Origin: Halomonas elongata DSM 2581
Lineage (GTDB): Bacteria; Pseudomonadota; Gammaproteobacteria; Pseudomonadales; Halomonadaceae
Assembly: GCF_000196875.2 (NCBI RefSeq)
Contig: NC_014532.2
Coordinates: 620,001 to 684,000, forward strand
Direction: 5' to 3'
Length of the DNA: 64,000 bases
This document shows positions 26,701 through 35,497 of this stretch, in pieces. The position numbers were made by a program, and so were the translations under genes. The notes beneath the pieces are model-generated. The model saw only the letters and a program-made list of their open reading frames with translations. It was not told the DNA's origin and did no database searches. Position 1 is the first letter of the stretch. Each line of letters opens with the position of its first letter.

Positions 26701-27384
26701 TTACAGCTGGGCGGTGTCCGGTGTCTGACTGGCCTGGACCCGCCCCTCCAGCACGGCGACGATCCCTTCGCAGGCTTCCAGGATGTGCCGCTCCAGCAGT
26801 TGGCAGGCGGCGTCGGCGTTGCCTTGCCTGGAGAACTCGAGCAGGTCGTGGTGTTCGCGTTCGGCCTTCTCGATCTCCCGGGTATAGAGAAGCTGCATGC
26901 GGATATAGCGGTCCGACTTGGTATTGAGCTGCGATACCAGGTTCATGGCCTCGGGAAGATCGGCGGGGCTGTAGAGCGCCTCGTGGAAGGCGAAGTTGTA
27001 GTCGCTCCAATTGTCGATCTGGCTGCCGCTGTCGAGGGCGGCATCGTACTCCAGGAGGATGCGCTCGGCCTTGTGCAGGGCGGATTCGGTCATCAGGGGG
27101 ATGGCGTGGCGTAGCAGGTGGCTTTCCAGCAGTACTCGCAGGTCGAAGAGTTCGCGGATCTTGGCTACCGAGAGTTCGGTGGTGAAGGCGCCGCGGTGCG
27201 GGTAGAACTCCACCAGGCCTTCGGCCTCCAGGGTAAGCAGTGCCTCGCGCACCGGAATCCGGCTGACGTCATAGTCCGCTGCCAGGGCATCCTGGCGGAG
27301 CTGGGTGCCCCCGGGGAACTCGCCGTTCAGGATGCGGTGGCGGATATCATCGGCAACGAACTGGGCGCGGGTCTTGTAGGCCAT
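26701..27384 (-). CDS. GntR family regulator with FCD domain (probable hydroxyproline regulator)
   Basis: A 227-residue regulator: GntR winged helix at about residues 8-70 (LRQDALAADYDVSRIPVREALLTLEAEGLV), then an all-helical FCD domain with metal and ligand residues such as ESHLLRHA, NFAFHEALY and EREHHDLLEF. It is divergent from the deaminase gene, and two TGTAT-N3-ATAYA sites lie between them. One is 30 nt upstream of its own start, which suggests autoregulation. FCD regulators often release DNA on binding an acid; the hydroxyproline context points to a pathway intermediate. Confidence 0.88.
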   Translation of the reverse strand: MAYKTRAQFVADDIRHRILNGEFPGGTQLRQDALAADYDVSRIPVREALLTLEAEGLVEFYPHRGAFTTELSVAKIRELFDLRVLLESHLLRHAIPLMTESALHKAERILLEYDAALDSGSQIDNWSDYNFAFHEALYSPADLPEAMNLVSQLNTKSDRYIRMQLLYTREIEKAEREHHDLLEFSRQGNADAACQLLERHILEACEGIVAVLEGRVQASQTPDTAQL

Positions 27385-27414
27385 GATGGGTTCGGCGACT
27401 CGAAAAAGAAGTTT

Positions 27415-27427
27415 TATACAGTATACA
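27415..27427. promoter_or_regulatory. TGTAT-N3-ATAYA-type operator upstream of the GntR gene (site 3)
   Basis: Plus-strand TATACAGTATACA; on the minus strand TGTATACTGTATA. An internal 11-bp palindrome (TATAC-A-GTATA) is perfect. It lies 30 nt before the regulator's ATG at 27384, a position suited to autorepression. Confidence 0.6.
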
Positions 27428-27560
27428 TGAGCCTTTGGTCATTCTGGAAAATCGTCATGCACGCCCCTCGATGAGGATGTCGTTCTTGAGCATGAGGTGA
27501 GGTTTCCATGGGATGGGGGCTTTTTTTGGCCGGCGAGGCTTTAAAAGTCTTTTTGAAGAT

Positions 27561-27573
27561 TGTATAAAATATA
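27561..27573. promoter_or_regulatory. TGTAT-N3-ATAYA operator before the hydroxyproline deaminase gene (site 4)
   Basis: TGTATAAAATATA, identical over 13 bases to the reverse strand of site 2 (18922-18934). It lies 64 nt upstream of ATG 27637, inside an A+T-rich stretch with a possible -35 TTGAAG (27553-27558), so bound protein should block the promoter. Confidence 0.65.
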
Positions 27574-27636
27574 AAAAGACATCGACAGCGGACGGCAACC
27601 AAGGCACTGGACTGACCCGAGAACCCGGAGGAAACA

Positions 27637-28590
27637 ATGACGAACGACAATATCTTCACTGGCTGTATTCCTGCCCTGATGACGCCCTGCACGCCGGAGC
27701 GCAAGCCGGACTACGATGCGCTCGTCGCCAAGGGGCGCGAACTCATCGATATCGGCATGAGCGCCGTGGTGTATTGCGGCTCGATGGGGGACTGGCCGCT
27801 GTTGAGCGAGGCCGAGCGCCAGGAAGGCGTGGCGCGCCTGGTCGCCGCCGGCATCCCGACGATCGTGGGCACCGGTGCGGTGAATTCCCGGGAGGCCGTG
27901 TCCCACGCCACCCACGCTGCCGAGGTCGGCGCCCAGGGGTTGATGGTGATTCCCCGCGTGCTGTCGCGCGGTACCTCGGCGGTGGCCCAGAAGGCCCATT
28001 TCTCCGCCATCCTCAAGGCAGCGCCCAATCTGCCGGCGGTGATCTACAACAGCCCCTATTATGGCTTCGCCACCCGTGCCGATCTGTTTTTCGCCCTGCG
28101 GGAAGAGCATCCGAACCTGATCGGCTTCAAGGAGTTCGGCGGCGCCGACGACCTGCGCTATGCGGCGGAGAACATCACCTCGCAGGACGATGACGTCACC
28201 CTGATGGTCGGCGTCGACACCACGGTGGTCCATGGCTTCGTCAATTGTGGCGCGACCGGTGCGATCACCGGCATCGGCAACGCGCTCCCCCGGGAGGTCC
28301 TGCACCTGGTCTCGCTGAGCAAGCAAGCCGCGCGAGGCGACGTCAAGGCGCGCCGTCAGGCACAGGAACTCGACGCCGCCCTGGGCGTGCTGTCTTCCTT
28401 CGACGAGGGGCCGGATCTGGTGCTGTATTACAAGCACCTCATGGTGCTGAACGGCGAGCGCGAATACGCCTTGCACTTCAACGAGTCCGATGCCCTCAGC
28501 GATGCACAGCGCAACTATGTGGAAGCGCAGTACGCGCTGTTCCGCGAGTGGTATGCGCAGTGGTCCGCCGACATTCGCGACGGCCATTGA
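27637..28590 (+). CDS. Dihydrodipicolinate synthase family protein, probable 1-pyrroline-4-hydroxy-2-carboxylate deaminase
   Basis: A 317-residue (beta/alpha)8 aldolase of the DapA/NAL superfamily. The Schiff-base lysine is in IGFKEFGG and the conserved tyrosine in [13 protein letters not shown]. DapA itself usually has a GTTGE motif where this protein has CGSMGDWP, as in hydroxyproline-pathway members. The expected product is alpha-ketoglutarate semialdehyde, used by the dehydrogenase encoded 31 nt downstream. SD GGAGG is 5 nt ahead of ATG 27637. Confidence 0.88.
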   Translation: MTNDNIFTGCIPALMTPCTPERKPDYDALVAKGRELIDIGMSAVVYCGSMGDWPLLSEAERQEGVARLVAAGIPTIVGTGAVNSREAVSHATHAAEVGAQGLMVIPRVLSRGTSAVAQKAHFSAILKAAPNLPAVIYNSPYYGFATRADLFFALREEHPNLIGFKEFGGADDLRYAAENITSQDDDVTLMVGVDTTVVHGFVNCGATGAITGIGNALPREVLHLVSLSKQAARGDVKARRQAQELDAALGVLSSFDEGPDLVLYYKHLMVLNGEREYALHFNESDALSDAQRNYVEAQYALFREWYAQWSADIRDGH

Positions 28591-28621
28591 ATCGAAGCGA
28601 GGCAGCTGCAAGGAGACGAAT

Positions 28622-30199
28622 ATGACATTGGAAGGCAAGTTGCTGATCGGCCAACAGGCCATCGAAGGTAGCCGCGCGGCGATCCAGGCCATCAATCCGG
28701 CCACCGGCGAGCGCCTCGAGCCGGGCTATCCGGGCGGGACTCAGGACGACGTCGAGCGGGCCTGCGAACTGGCCTGGACGGCGTTCGACACCTACCGTGA
28801 AACCTCGCTGGAGGCGCGTGCCGGCTTTCTCGAGGCCGTCGCCGACGAGATCGAGGCCATCGGCGATGCGCTGATCGAGCGTGCGGTGGCCGAGACCGGC
28901 CTGCCGAGGGCGCGCATCCAGGGCGAGCGTGGGCGTACCTGCGGCCAGCTGAGGCTGTTCGCCAGGACCGTGCGTGCCGGCGAGTGGCTCGATGTGCGCG
29001 TCGATCCCGCGCTGCCGGATCGCCAGCCTCTACCACGCGCCGATCTGCGTCAGCGTCATGTCGCCCTGGGGCCGGTGGTGGTGTTCGGCGCGAGCAACTT
29101 CCCGCTGGCCTTCTCCGTTGCCGGTGGCGACACGGCATCCGCCCTGGCCGCCGGTTGCCCGGTGATCGTCAAGGCGCATTCCGCGCACCCTGGTACCAGC
29201 GAGCTGGTCGGGCGGGCCATTCAGGCGGCGGTCAAAAAGTGCGACCTGCCGGAAGGCGTGTTCTCACTGCTGTTCGGCTCCGGCCGTGAAGTCGGTCAGG
29301 CCCTGGTCACCGACCCGCGAATCAAGGCGGCCGGCTTCACCGGTTCGCGCAGTGGCGGCCTGGCGCTATGGCAGGCCGCCCAGTCGCGTCCCGAGCCGAT
29401 TCCCTTCTACGCCGAAATGAGCTCGATCAATCCGGTGTTCCTGTTGCCGGCAGCGCTCGAGGCGCGCGGCAAGGCGCTAGGCGAGGCCTTCGCCGGTTCG
29501 CTCAACATGGGAGCCGGTCAGTTCTGCACCAATCCGGGGCTGGTGCTCGCGATCAAGGGTCCGGCACTCGATGACTTCGTTGCCGCCGCCGGAGAGGCGG
29601 TCGCGGCCAGTGCTGCCCAGACCATGCTCACCCCGGGGATCTTCGAGGCCTATGAAAGCGGCGTCGCCGCCCTGGCCGACAGCGACAGGGTGCGTGAAAT
29701 TGCCCGCGGCCAGAAGGGCGAGGGGCCCAATCAGTGCCGGACCGGTCTGTTCGCGACCTCGGCGGAGGATTTCCTGGCCAGCGAGACGCTGCAGGCGGAA
29801 GTCTTCGGCCCCACCTCGCTGGTGGTCGAATGCTCGGATGCCGCCGAACTGGCCAGGGTAGCCGAGCATCTGGAAGGCCAGCTCACGGCCACGCTGCAGA
29901 TGGACGATGCCGACCTGGATGCCGCCCGCGCATTGCTGCCAACGCTCGAGCGCAAGGCGGGGCGCATCCTGGTCAACGGCTGGCCCACCGGCGTCGAAGT
30001 GTGCGACGCGATGGTTCACGGCGGCCCCTTCCCGGCGACATCGGATTCCCGCACCACCTCCGTGGGCACTGCGGCGATCTTCCGTTTCCTGCGCCCGGTC
30101 TGCTACCAGGACATGCCGGATGCGCTGCTGCCGGATGCACTCAAGGCACATAACCCGCAGGGGCTCGACCGGCTGGTCGACGGCCGGCGTGAGGGCTGA
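28622..30199 (+). CDS. Alpha-ketoglutarate semialdehyde dehydrogenase (2,5-dioxopentanoate dehydrogenase)
   Basis: A 525-residue NADP-type aldehyde dehydrogenase that would convert alpha-ketoglutarate semialdehyde to 2-oxoglutarate, the last step of hydroxyproline breakdown. Marks: [30 protein letters not shown], glutamate in [11 protein letters not shown] and nucleophilic cysteine in [11 protein letters not shown]; the [14 protein letters not shown] segment is typical of this subgroup. SD GGAG lies ahead of ATG 28622. It completes the pathway with the deaminase upstream. Confidence 0.92.
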   Translation: MTLEGKLLIGQQAIEGSRAAIQAINPATGERLEPGYPGGTQDDVERACELAWTAFDTYRETSLEARAGFLEAVADEIEAIGDALIERAVAETGLPRARIQGERGRTCGQLRLFARTVRAGEWLDVRVDPALPDRQPLPRADLRQRHVALGPVVVFGASNFPLAFSVAGGDTASALAAGCPVIVKAHSAHPGTSELVGRAIQAAVKKCDLPEGVFSLLFGSGREVGQALVTDPRIKAAGFTGSRSGGLALWQAAQSRPEPIPFYAEMSSINPVFLLPAALEARGKALGEAFAGSLNMGAGQFCTNPGLVLAIKGPALDDFVAAAGEAVAASAAQTMLTPGIFEAYESGVAALADSDRVREIARGQKGEGPNQCRTGLFATSAEDFLASETLQAEVFGPTSLVVECSDAAELARVAEHLEGQLTATLQMDDADLDAARALLPTLERKAGRILVNGWPTGVEVCDAMVHGGPFPATSDSRTTSVGTAAIFRFLRPVCYQDMPDALLPDALKAHNPQGLDRLVDGRREG

Positions 30200-30228
30200 T
30201 CGCGCCTGAGCCCTCGTCGGCGTTGCGG

Positions 30229-31302
30229 TCAGCCCGCGATGCGCTCGGCGATGGCGCGGCCCAGGGCCTCCGTCGAGCCCTGGCCGCCGAGGTCCGGCGT
30301 CAGGAGGCGCTCGTCGCCTTCCTCGAGCACCGCTTCGATGGCGGCGAGCATGGTGCGGCCGGCCTCGGGGTGACCCAGATGTTCGAGCATCATCGCCCCG
30401 GACCAGATCTGGCCGATGGGATTGGCGATGCCGCGCCCGGCGATGTCGGGCGCGCTGCCGTGCACCGGCTCGAACAGGCTCGGGAAGCGTCCTTCCGGGT
30501 TGATGTTGGCCGAGGGCGCCACGCCGATGGTGCCGGTACAGGCCGGGCCCAGGTCGGAGAGGATGTCGCCGAACAGGTTGCTGGCCACCACCACGTCGAA
30601 CCAGTCCGGATGCAGCACGAAGTTGGCGGTCAGGATGTCGATGTGGAACTGGTCGACCGAGACCTCCGGATAGCCCTCGGCGGCGGCCGCCACTCGCTTG
30701 TCCCACCAGGGCATGGTGATGGCGATGCCATTGGACTTGGTGGCCGAGGTGAGTTTCTTGCGGGGGCGGCTGGCGGCCAGGTCGAAGGCGTATTTCAGGA
30801 CGCGGTCGACACCGGTGCGGGTCATCACCGTTTCCTGGATGACCACTTCGCGGTCGGTGCCCTCGAACATGGTACCGCCGACGCTGGAATATTCCCCCTC
30901 GGTGTTCTCGCGCACCACGTAGAAGTCGATGTCGCCGGGCTTACGGCCGGCCAGCGGGCTCTTGATGCCGGGCAGCAGCCGGCAGGGCCGCAGGTTGACG
31001 TACTGGTCGAACTCGCGGCGGAACTGCAGCAGCGATCCCCATAGCGAGACATGGTCCGGCACCTTTTCCGGCCAGCCCACCGCGCCGAAGAACAGGGCAT
31101 CGAACTCGCCCAGGGTGTGGCGCCAGTCCTCGGGCAGCATCCGGCCGTGTTCGAGGTAATAGTCACAGCTGGCGAAATCGAAGGTCTCGAAGTCGAGCGC
31201 GATATCGAAGCGTCGTGCGGCGGCCTCCAGGGCGCGCTGGCCCTCCGGCGTCACTTCGGTGCCGATGCCGTCTCCGGGGATGATGGCGATGCGATGGGTC
31301 AT
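30229..31302 (-). CDS. Tartrate/D-malate dehydrogenase (isopropylmalate dehydrogenase family)
   Basis: A 357-residue NAD- and divalent-metal-dependent beta-decarboxylating dehydrogenase. Marks: [13 protein letters not shown] at the N-terminus, [13 protein letters not shown] (substrate-binding loop without the IPMDH pattern), and [10 protein letters not shown] with the metal-binding aspartates. The [21 protein letters not shown] segment is typical of TtuC/DmlA. It is divergent from a DmlR-like LysR regulator, which supports D-malate or tartrate as substrate. Confidence 0.87.
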   Translation of the reverse strand: MTHRIAIIPGDGIGTEVTPEGQRALEAAARRFDIALDFETFDFASCDYYLEHGRMLPEDWRHTLGEFDALFFGAVGWPEKVPDHVSLWGSLLQFRREFDQYVNLRPCRLLPGIKSPLAGRKPGDIDFYVVRENTEGEYSSVGGTMFEGTDREVVIQETVMTRTGVDRVLKYAFDLAASRPRKKLTSATKSNGIAITMPWWDKRVAAAAEGYPEVSVDQFHIDILTANFVLHPDWFDVVVASNLFGDILSDLGPACTGTIGVAPSANINPEGRFPSLFEPVHGSAPDIAGRGIANPIGQIWSGAMMLEHLGHPEAGRTMLAAIEAVLEEGDERLLTPDLGGQGSTEALGRAIAERIAG

Positions 31303-31452
31303 GGTGTCGCCTCTCTCGTCGTTTCGGGGTGATGTGGCAGGTCGTCGTGCAACGGGACGTCGGCTGCCTCGATCAGGAAAGTCTACTGCCTGGGCCGGGA
31401 GAGATAATCAGGCTAGAGTGAAAGGTATTATTGCGCATGAGTGGAGAATTCC

Positions 31453-32403
31453 TTGGCCCAACTCGATGACCTGGCATTCTTCCAGCATCTGGCCCGAGCC
31501 GGCAGCCTGACTGCCACCGCCCGTGAGCTGGGGCTCTCGCTTTCGGCGGTGAGCAAGCGGCTCAAGCAGCTCGAGGCACGCCTGGGGGTGTCCCTGGCCA
31601 GCCGCACCACCCGGCGATTGACGCTGACTGCCGAGGGTGAGCTCTACCTGAGCCGTGGAGCGACGATCCTCGACGAACTCGGCGAGCTGGAGGAAACCCT
31701 GGGCGATCACCGTGCCGAGTTGTCCGGTCCTTTGCGCATCAATGCCACCTTCGGGTTCGGGCGGCAGCATGTGGCGCCGTTGTTCTCGGCTTTCTGCCGT
31801 CGGAACCCGCGTATCGAGGGCAGTCTCGAGCTGACCAACTTCCCCGCCAGCCTGTTCGATCAAGGTTTCGACATCGGTATCCGGGTCGGTGAACCGCCGG
31901 ATTCGCGCCTGGTGGCGCGTCGTATCCTCGCCAACCGGCGTGTGCTGTGCGCCGCTCCGTCCTATGTGGCGACGATGCCGCCGCTGCGCGATCCGCGCGA
32001 CCTGCCGTCGCACCCCTGCCTGGTGATTCGCGAGAACGGCAGCGACTACGCCGTGTGGCGGTTCCAGCGTCGCGATGCGCCGGACGAGGAACGTGCGGTG
32101 AAGGTAGCGGGTCCCATGGCCAGCAACGATGGCGAAGTGATTCGCCGGCTGGCCCGCGACGGCCACGGTGTGGCGCTGCGTTCCTGGTGGGACGTGCACG
32201 ATGACCTGGCCGCCGGGCGCCTGGTAGAGCTGCTGCCGATGTGGCGGGGCGTGCGTGCCGACTTCCATGCCGTGTATCATCAGCGCCGCCATGTGCCCTT
32301 GCGGATCCGTGCCTTCATCGCTTATCTCGAACGGGAGATGGCTGGGCGCGTGCCGTCGCGCGTGCCGCCCCGGAGTGTCATGACAGGAGAGTCGCCCCAG
32401 TGA
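31453..32403 (+). CDS. LysR family regulator (DmlR-like)
   Basis: A 316-residue LysR protein: N-terminal helix-turn-helix (LDDLAFFQHLARAGSLTATARELGLSLSAVSKRLKQLE), then a periplasmic-binding-fold effector domain starting RINATFGFGRQH. TTG at 31453 is preferred because GGAG lies 6 nt ahead; GTG at 31441 is a possible start with no SD. It is divergent from the tartrate/D-malate dehydrogenase and is the likely regulator. Its stop overlaps the glycosyltransferase start (GTGA). Confidence 0.87.
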   Translation: MAQLDDLAFFQHLARAGSLTATARELGLSLSAVSKRLKQLEARLGVSLASRTTRRLTLTAEGELYLSRGATILDELGELEETLGDHRAELSGPLRINATFGFGRQHVAPLFSAFCRRNPRIEGSLELTNFPASLFDQGFDIGIRVGEPPDSRLVARRILANRRVLCAAPSYVATMPPLRDPRDLPSHPCLVIRENGSDYAVWRFQRRDAPDEERAVKVAGPMASNDGEVIRRLARDGHGVALRSWWDVHDDLAAGRLVELLPMWRGVRADFHAVYHQRRHVPLRIRAFIAYLEREMAGRVPSRVPPRSVMTGESPQ

Positions 32404-33725
32404 ATGTGCTGATGTTCACCAATACCTATCAACCGATCGTCGGCGGGGTCAGCGAGTCGGTGCAGCGGCTCAAGCGTCAGCTGTGCATGGCCGGCCATCG
32501 CGTGCTGGTGGTGGCGCCTCGCCTGGAGGGGCAGCCCGAGAACGAGACGGATGTGGTCAGGGTGGCGGCGGTGCAGCACTTCAACGGCAGCGACTTTTCC
32601 TTGCCGGTACCGATGCCCGGACAGCTCTACGAGGCCATCGAGGACTTCGAGCCGGACATCGTCCATTCCCATCATCCCTTCCTGCTGGGCGATACCGCCG
32701 CGCGTGCAGCCGAGACCTATGGCCTGCCGCTGGTGTTCACCCACCACACCCTCTATGAGCACTACACCCACTATGTGCCCGGGGATTCGCCGCGCATGCA
32801 ACGCTTCGCCATTGCCCTGGCCACCCAGTACAGCTGGCTGTGCGACAGCGTCATCGCGCCCAGCGAGAGCATTCGCGACCTGCTGCTCGAGCGTGAAGCC
32901 AACTCGGCGATCCGCGTGGTGCCGAGCGGCGTCGACACGGCACGCTTTGCGCTCGGCAATGGCGAAGACTGCCGGCGTCGCATGGGGATTCCCGCCGATG
33001 CCTACGTCATCGGTCATCTGGGCCGGTTGGCCCGGGAGAAGAATCTACCCTTCCTGGCCGAGGCGGTGTCGCTGGCGTTGCTCGAGCGACCCGATGCGCA
33101 TTTCCTGATCGTCGGCGATGGTGACGCCGCCGAGGCGATGCGCGAGATCGCCGAGGAGCAGGGAGTGGCGGAGCGTTTCCACTTCACCGGGCGGTTGCAG
33201 GGGCGGGCACTGATCGATGCCTATCACGCCATGGATGTGTTCGCCTTCGCGTCGCACAGCGAGACCCAGGGCATGGTGGTGGCCGAGGCGATGGCCGCCG
33301 GATTGCCGGTGGTGGCGGTCGCCGCACCGGGTGTCGTCGAAGTGGTGGTGGATGGCGACAACGGACGCCTGCTGCCGGAGGACGACGCCGAGGCACTGGC
33401 GCGAGCGCTTTGTGAACTGGCCGACGAGCGATGTCGTGAGCCCTTGCGTCGGCATGCCCTGGAGACGGCGGCGAACTACGACGAGCGACGCTGTGCCGAA
33501 CGCTGCCTGGCGGTCTATCGCGAGGTCATCGCCCGGGGCGGGCCCTTCACCCACGCCGACGATGGTGGCTGGGATCGGGTGCGTGGCCGGCTGGGCGCCG
33601 AGTGGCAGATGCTGCGCTATCGCGGTCGCTTGCTGCGCCACCTGGTGCAGGAAGAGTGGGAACAGGAGCGTCCGTCCTGGTGGCCGAAGGGTCGCCATGA
33701 CGAGCCCGGCGTTCCTTCGAAATGA
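32400..33725 (+). CDS. Glycosyltransferase family 4 protein
   Basis: A 441-residue GT-B glycosyltransferase. The N-terminal domain has TNTYQPIVGGVSESVQ and PDIVHSHHPFLLG; the C-terminal donor domain has GHLGRLAREKNL, FTGRLQGRALIDAYHAMDVFAFASHSETQGMVVAEAMAAGLPVVA (EX7E motif). The HHTLYEHYTHYVP stretch resembles diacylglycerol glucosyltransferases, so a membrane glycolipid product is possible. A charged C-terminal tail (about 60 residues with several tryptophans) may bind membrane. GTG at 32400 overlaps the LysR stop by 4 nt. Acceptor unknown. Confidence 0.85.
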   Translation: MNVLMFTNTYQPIVGGVSESVQRLKRQLCMAGHRVLVVAPRLEGQPENETDVVRVAAVQHFNGSDFSLPVPMPGQLYEAIEDFEPDIVHSHHPFLLGDTAARAAETYGLPLVFTHHTLYEHYTHYVPGDSPRMQRFAIALATQYSWLCDSVIAPSESIRDLLLEREANSAIRVVPSGVDTARFALGNGEDCRRRMGIPADAYVIGHLGRLAREKNLPFLAEAVSLALLERPDAHFLIVGDGDAAEAMREIAEEQGVAERFHFTGRLQGRALIDAYHAMDVFAFASHSETQGMVVAEAMAAGLPVVAVAAPGVVEVVVDGDNGRLLPEDDAEALARALCELADERCREPLRRHALETAANYDERRCAERCLAVYREVIARGGPFTHADDGGWDRVRGRLGAEWQMLRYRGRLLRHLVQEEWEQERPSWWPKGRHDEPGVPSK

Positions 33726-33731
33726 CCCGTT

Positions 33732-34409
33732 TCAGCAGCGGCGGCGTTTCTCCGCCCAGCGCTTGAGGCCGTACAGTACGCCCACGCCTGCCACCAGCCC
33801 CAGCAGGGAGAAAATCACTTCCTGACTGCTTTCCGCGGTGACCAACTCGCCGAGCTGGCTGCCCAGCAGGGTGACGCCGACCAGCCCCGGCACGATGCCG
33901 AGGGTCGAACCGATCATGTAGTCGCGAAAGCGCAGGTGGAAGGCACCGGCCATCATGTTGGTCAGGGTGAAGGGCGCCAGGGGCAGCAGGTTGACGACCG
34001 TCATGGTGCGGATGCCGCGGCCCGAGAGGTAGCGGGAGAGTCCCTTGAGGTGCTTGCCGCCGTGGCGCAGCAGGGCATCGCGCCCCAGCCGGCGACCGAT
34101 CCACCAGGTCAGCACGGAGGCGGCCAGGGTGCCGGCCAGGGCATAGGCGAAGCCCCACCAGGGGCCGAACAGCAGGCCGGTCAGGGCGACCAGCAGACTC
34201 AACGGGAACATCACCAGCGAGGCGCCGGCGTAGACGGCGATCACCACCAGCACCGCCCAACTGGTGTCGCGCCAGGCCACCGAGCCCTGGACCAGGGCCA
34301 TCAGGCTGTCCACGGTGAGCAGATCCTGCATGGCCAGCCATTGCCACAGCAGGCCGAGGGAAACGAGAGCCAGCAGGATGATGAAGAGAATGCTGAGAGG
34401 ACGGGACAT
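33732..34409 (-). CDS. VTT-domain (TVP38/TMEM64 family) membrane protein
   Basis: A 225-residue inner-membrane protein with about five hydrophobic segments. GLLFGPWWGFAYALAGTLAASVLTWWIGRRLGR and NLLPLAPFTLTNMMAGAFHLRFRDYMIGSTLGIVPG are the SNARE-associated/VTT signature; such proteins are now linked to lipid scrambling or transport. Start ATG 34409 is chosen to match the family; ATG 34448 is in frame but lacks an SD. It converges on the glycosyltransferase with a 6-nt gap. Confidence 0.85.
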   Translation of the reverse strand: MSRPLSILFIILLALVSLGLLWQWLAMQDLLTVDSLMALVQGSVAWRDTSWAVLVVIAVYAGASLVMFPLSLLVALTGLLFGPWWGFAYALAGTLAASVLTWWIGRRLGRDALLRHGGKHLKGLSRYLSGRGIRTMTVVNLLPLAPFTLTNMMAGAFHLRFRDYMIGSTLGIVPGLVGVTLLGSQLGELVTAESSQEVIFSLLGLVAGVGVLYGLKRWAEKRRRC

Positions 34410-34459
34410 GGGGCGAGCGATTTCCTGGTGAACGTCTCGCCATAGCATACGGCAGAGTG

Positions 34460-34484
34460 CCCGATGGCCAAAACGGCCATCGGG
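34460..34484 (-). terminator. Hairpin terminator after the betaine-type binding-protein gene
   Basis: Perfect 10-bp stem (34460-34469 with 34475-34484, CCCGATGGCC arm) and a 5-nt loop, 10 nt after the stop of the minus-strand binding-protein gene. A T run after the stem is lacking. Confidence 0.6.
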
Positions 34485-34493
34485 TCGCGGCGA

Positions 34494-35432
34494 TCAACGT
34501 GAGGCGAGGGCCTTTTCGACCGCCGGCCAGGCGGGATCGCCGTCGCGGGTCGTCACGCCTTCCAGCATGGCCTGGACACGCTCGGGATGCTCGCGCAGCC
34601 ACTGTTGGGCCACGGCCTCGACGCCCCTTTCCTTCTGGCCGAACTCGCGAATCATCCAGCTCTGTTCCTCGGCGGAGAAGGTGAAGTTGGCGAAGAAGTC
34701 GACCAGGTTGGGATGGGCCTCGGCGTAGTCGCTGCGCGCCACGCTCAGCACCTGGCTGGCCCCGTTGTTCTCGCCGAACAGGTCCTGGGGATCGTCGAGA
34801 TAGCGCATGTCCATCTCGAGGTTCATCCAGTGGGGCGTCCAGCCGACCCAGACGATGGGCTCCTCACGGGAGATGGCGTCGCGGGCGGCGGTGAGCATGC
34901 CGACCACGCTGGTGTCCACCAGTTGCCAGTCGCCCAGCCCCCAGGTGTCGTTGTCGATGGCCTCGTTGAGGATCTCGCTGGCCGCGGAGCCGGCGCCGAA
35001 ACCGAAGATCTTGCCTTCGAAGCTGTCGCGGTTGGCGTCCAGGTCGGCGAAGCTCTGGATGCCTTGCTCGTAGAGGTACTCGGGAACGGCCAGGGTCATG
35101 CGTGCCCCGTCGACGTTGTTGGCCAGCGGAGTGATGGCGCCGCTCTCCTCGAGCGGGGTGTAGATGCTGTTCTGGGCCGGCAGCCAGCCGCCGAGAAAGA
35201 CATCCAGATCACCGCTGTCGAGCCCTTGATAGACGACCTGCATGCCGAGCTCTTCGGCGCGTGTCTCGTAGCCGAGCGGCTCCAGCAACTGGGCGGCGAT
35301 CTCGGTCTTGACGGTGATGCCGGGCCAGGCCGGTACGCCGAAATCCAGGGTGGCGTCGTCGGCCAGTGCCGGTGCGGCAAGGCCGAGGGCCAGGGGCAGG
35401 CTCAGCAGGGCGGATGTCGAACGGACTCGCAT
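34494..35432 (-). CDS. Quaternary-amine ABC transporter substrate-binding protein (ProX/CaiX/ChoX type), orphan
   Basis: A 312-residue periplasmic protein with a signal peptide ending near ALADDATL. It has the OpuAC/ProX fold: DFGVPAWPGITVKTEIA, DVFLGGWLPAQNS and IVWVGWTPHWMN, in which tryptophans form the cation-binding box for trimethylammonium groups. It lies 65 nt downstream of a gamma-butyrobetaine hydroxylase on the same strand, so butyrobetaine or carnitine is the likely ligand. No permease or ATPase gene is adjacent, so it must use a membrane core encoded elsewhere, as Pseudomonas CaiX/BetX do with CbcWV. SD AGGAGA lies 8 nt ahead of ATG 35432. Confidence 0.87.
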   Translation of the reverse strand: MRVRSTSALLSLPLALGLAAPALADDATLDFGVPAWPGITVKTEIAAQLLEPLGYETRAEELGMQVVYQGLDSGDLDVFLGGWLPAQNSIYTPLEESGAITPLANNVDGARMTLAVPEYLYEQGIQSFADLDANRDSFEGKIFGFGAGSAASEILNEAIDNDTWGLGDWQLVDTSVVGMLTAARDAISREEPIVWVGWTPHWMNLEMDMRYLDDPQDLFGENNGASQVLSVARSDYAEAHPNLVDFFANFTFSAEEQSWMIREFGQKERGVEAVAQQWLREHPERVQAMLEGVTTRDGDPAWPAVEKALASR

Positions 35433-35451
35433 ATTGTTGTCTCCTGATGGT

Positions 35452-35470
35452 CGGGCGGCAGGACCGCCCG
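35452..35470 (-). promoter_or_regulatory. Intercistronic hairpin between hydroxylase and binding-protein genes
   Basis: CGGGCGG-CAGGA-CCGCCCG, a 7-bp stem with a 5-nt loop and no T run. It lies just upstream of the binding-protein SD and may adjust relative expression within the operon. Confidence 0.45.
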
Positions 35471-35497
35471 GGGTGGGTTCAAGGGGGATGTCTCGTC

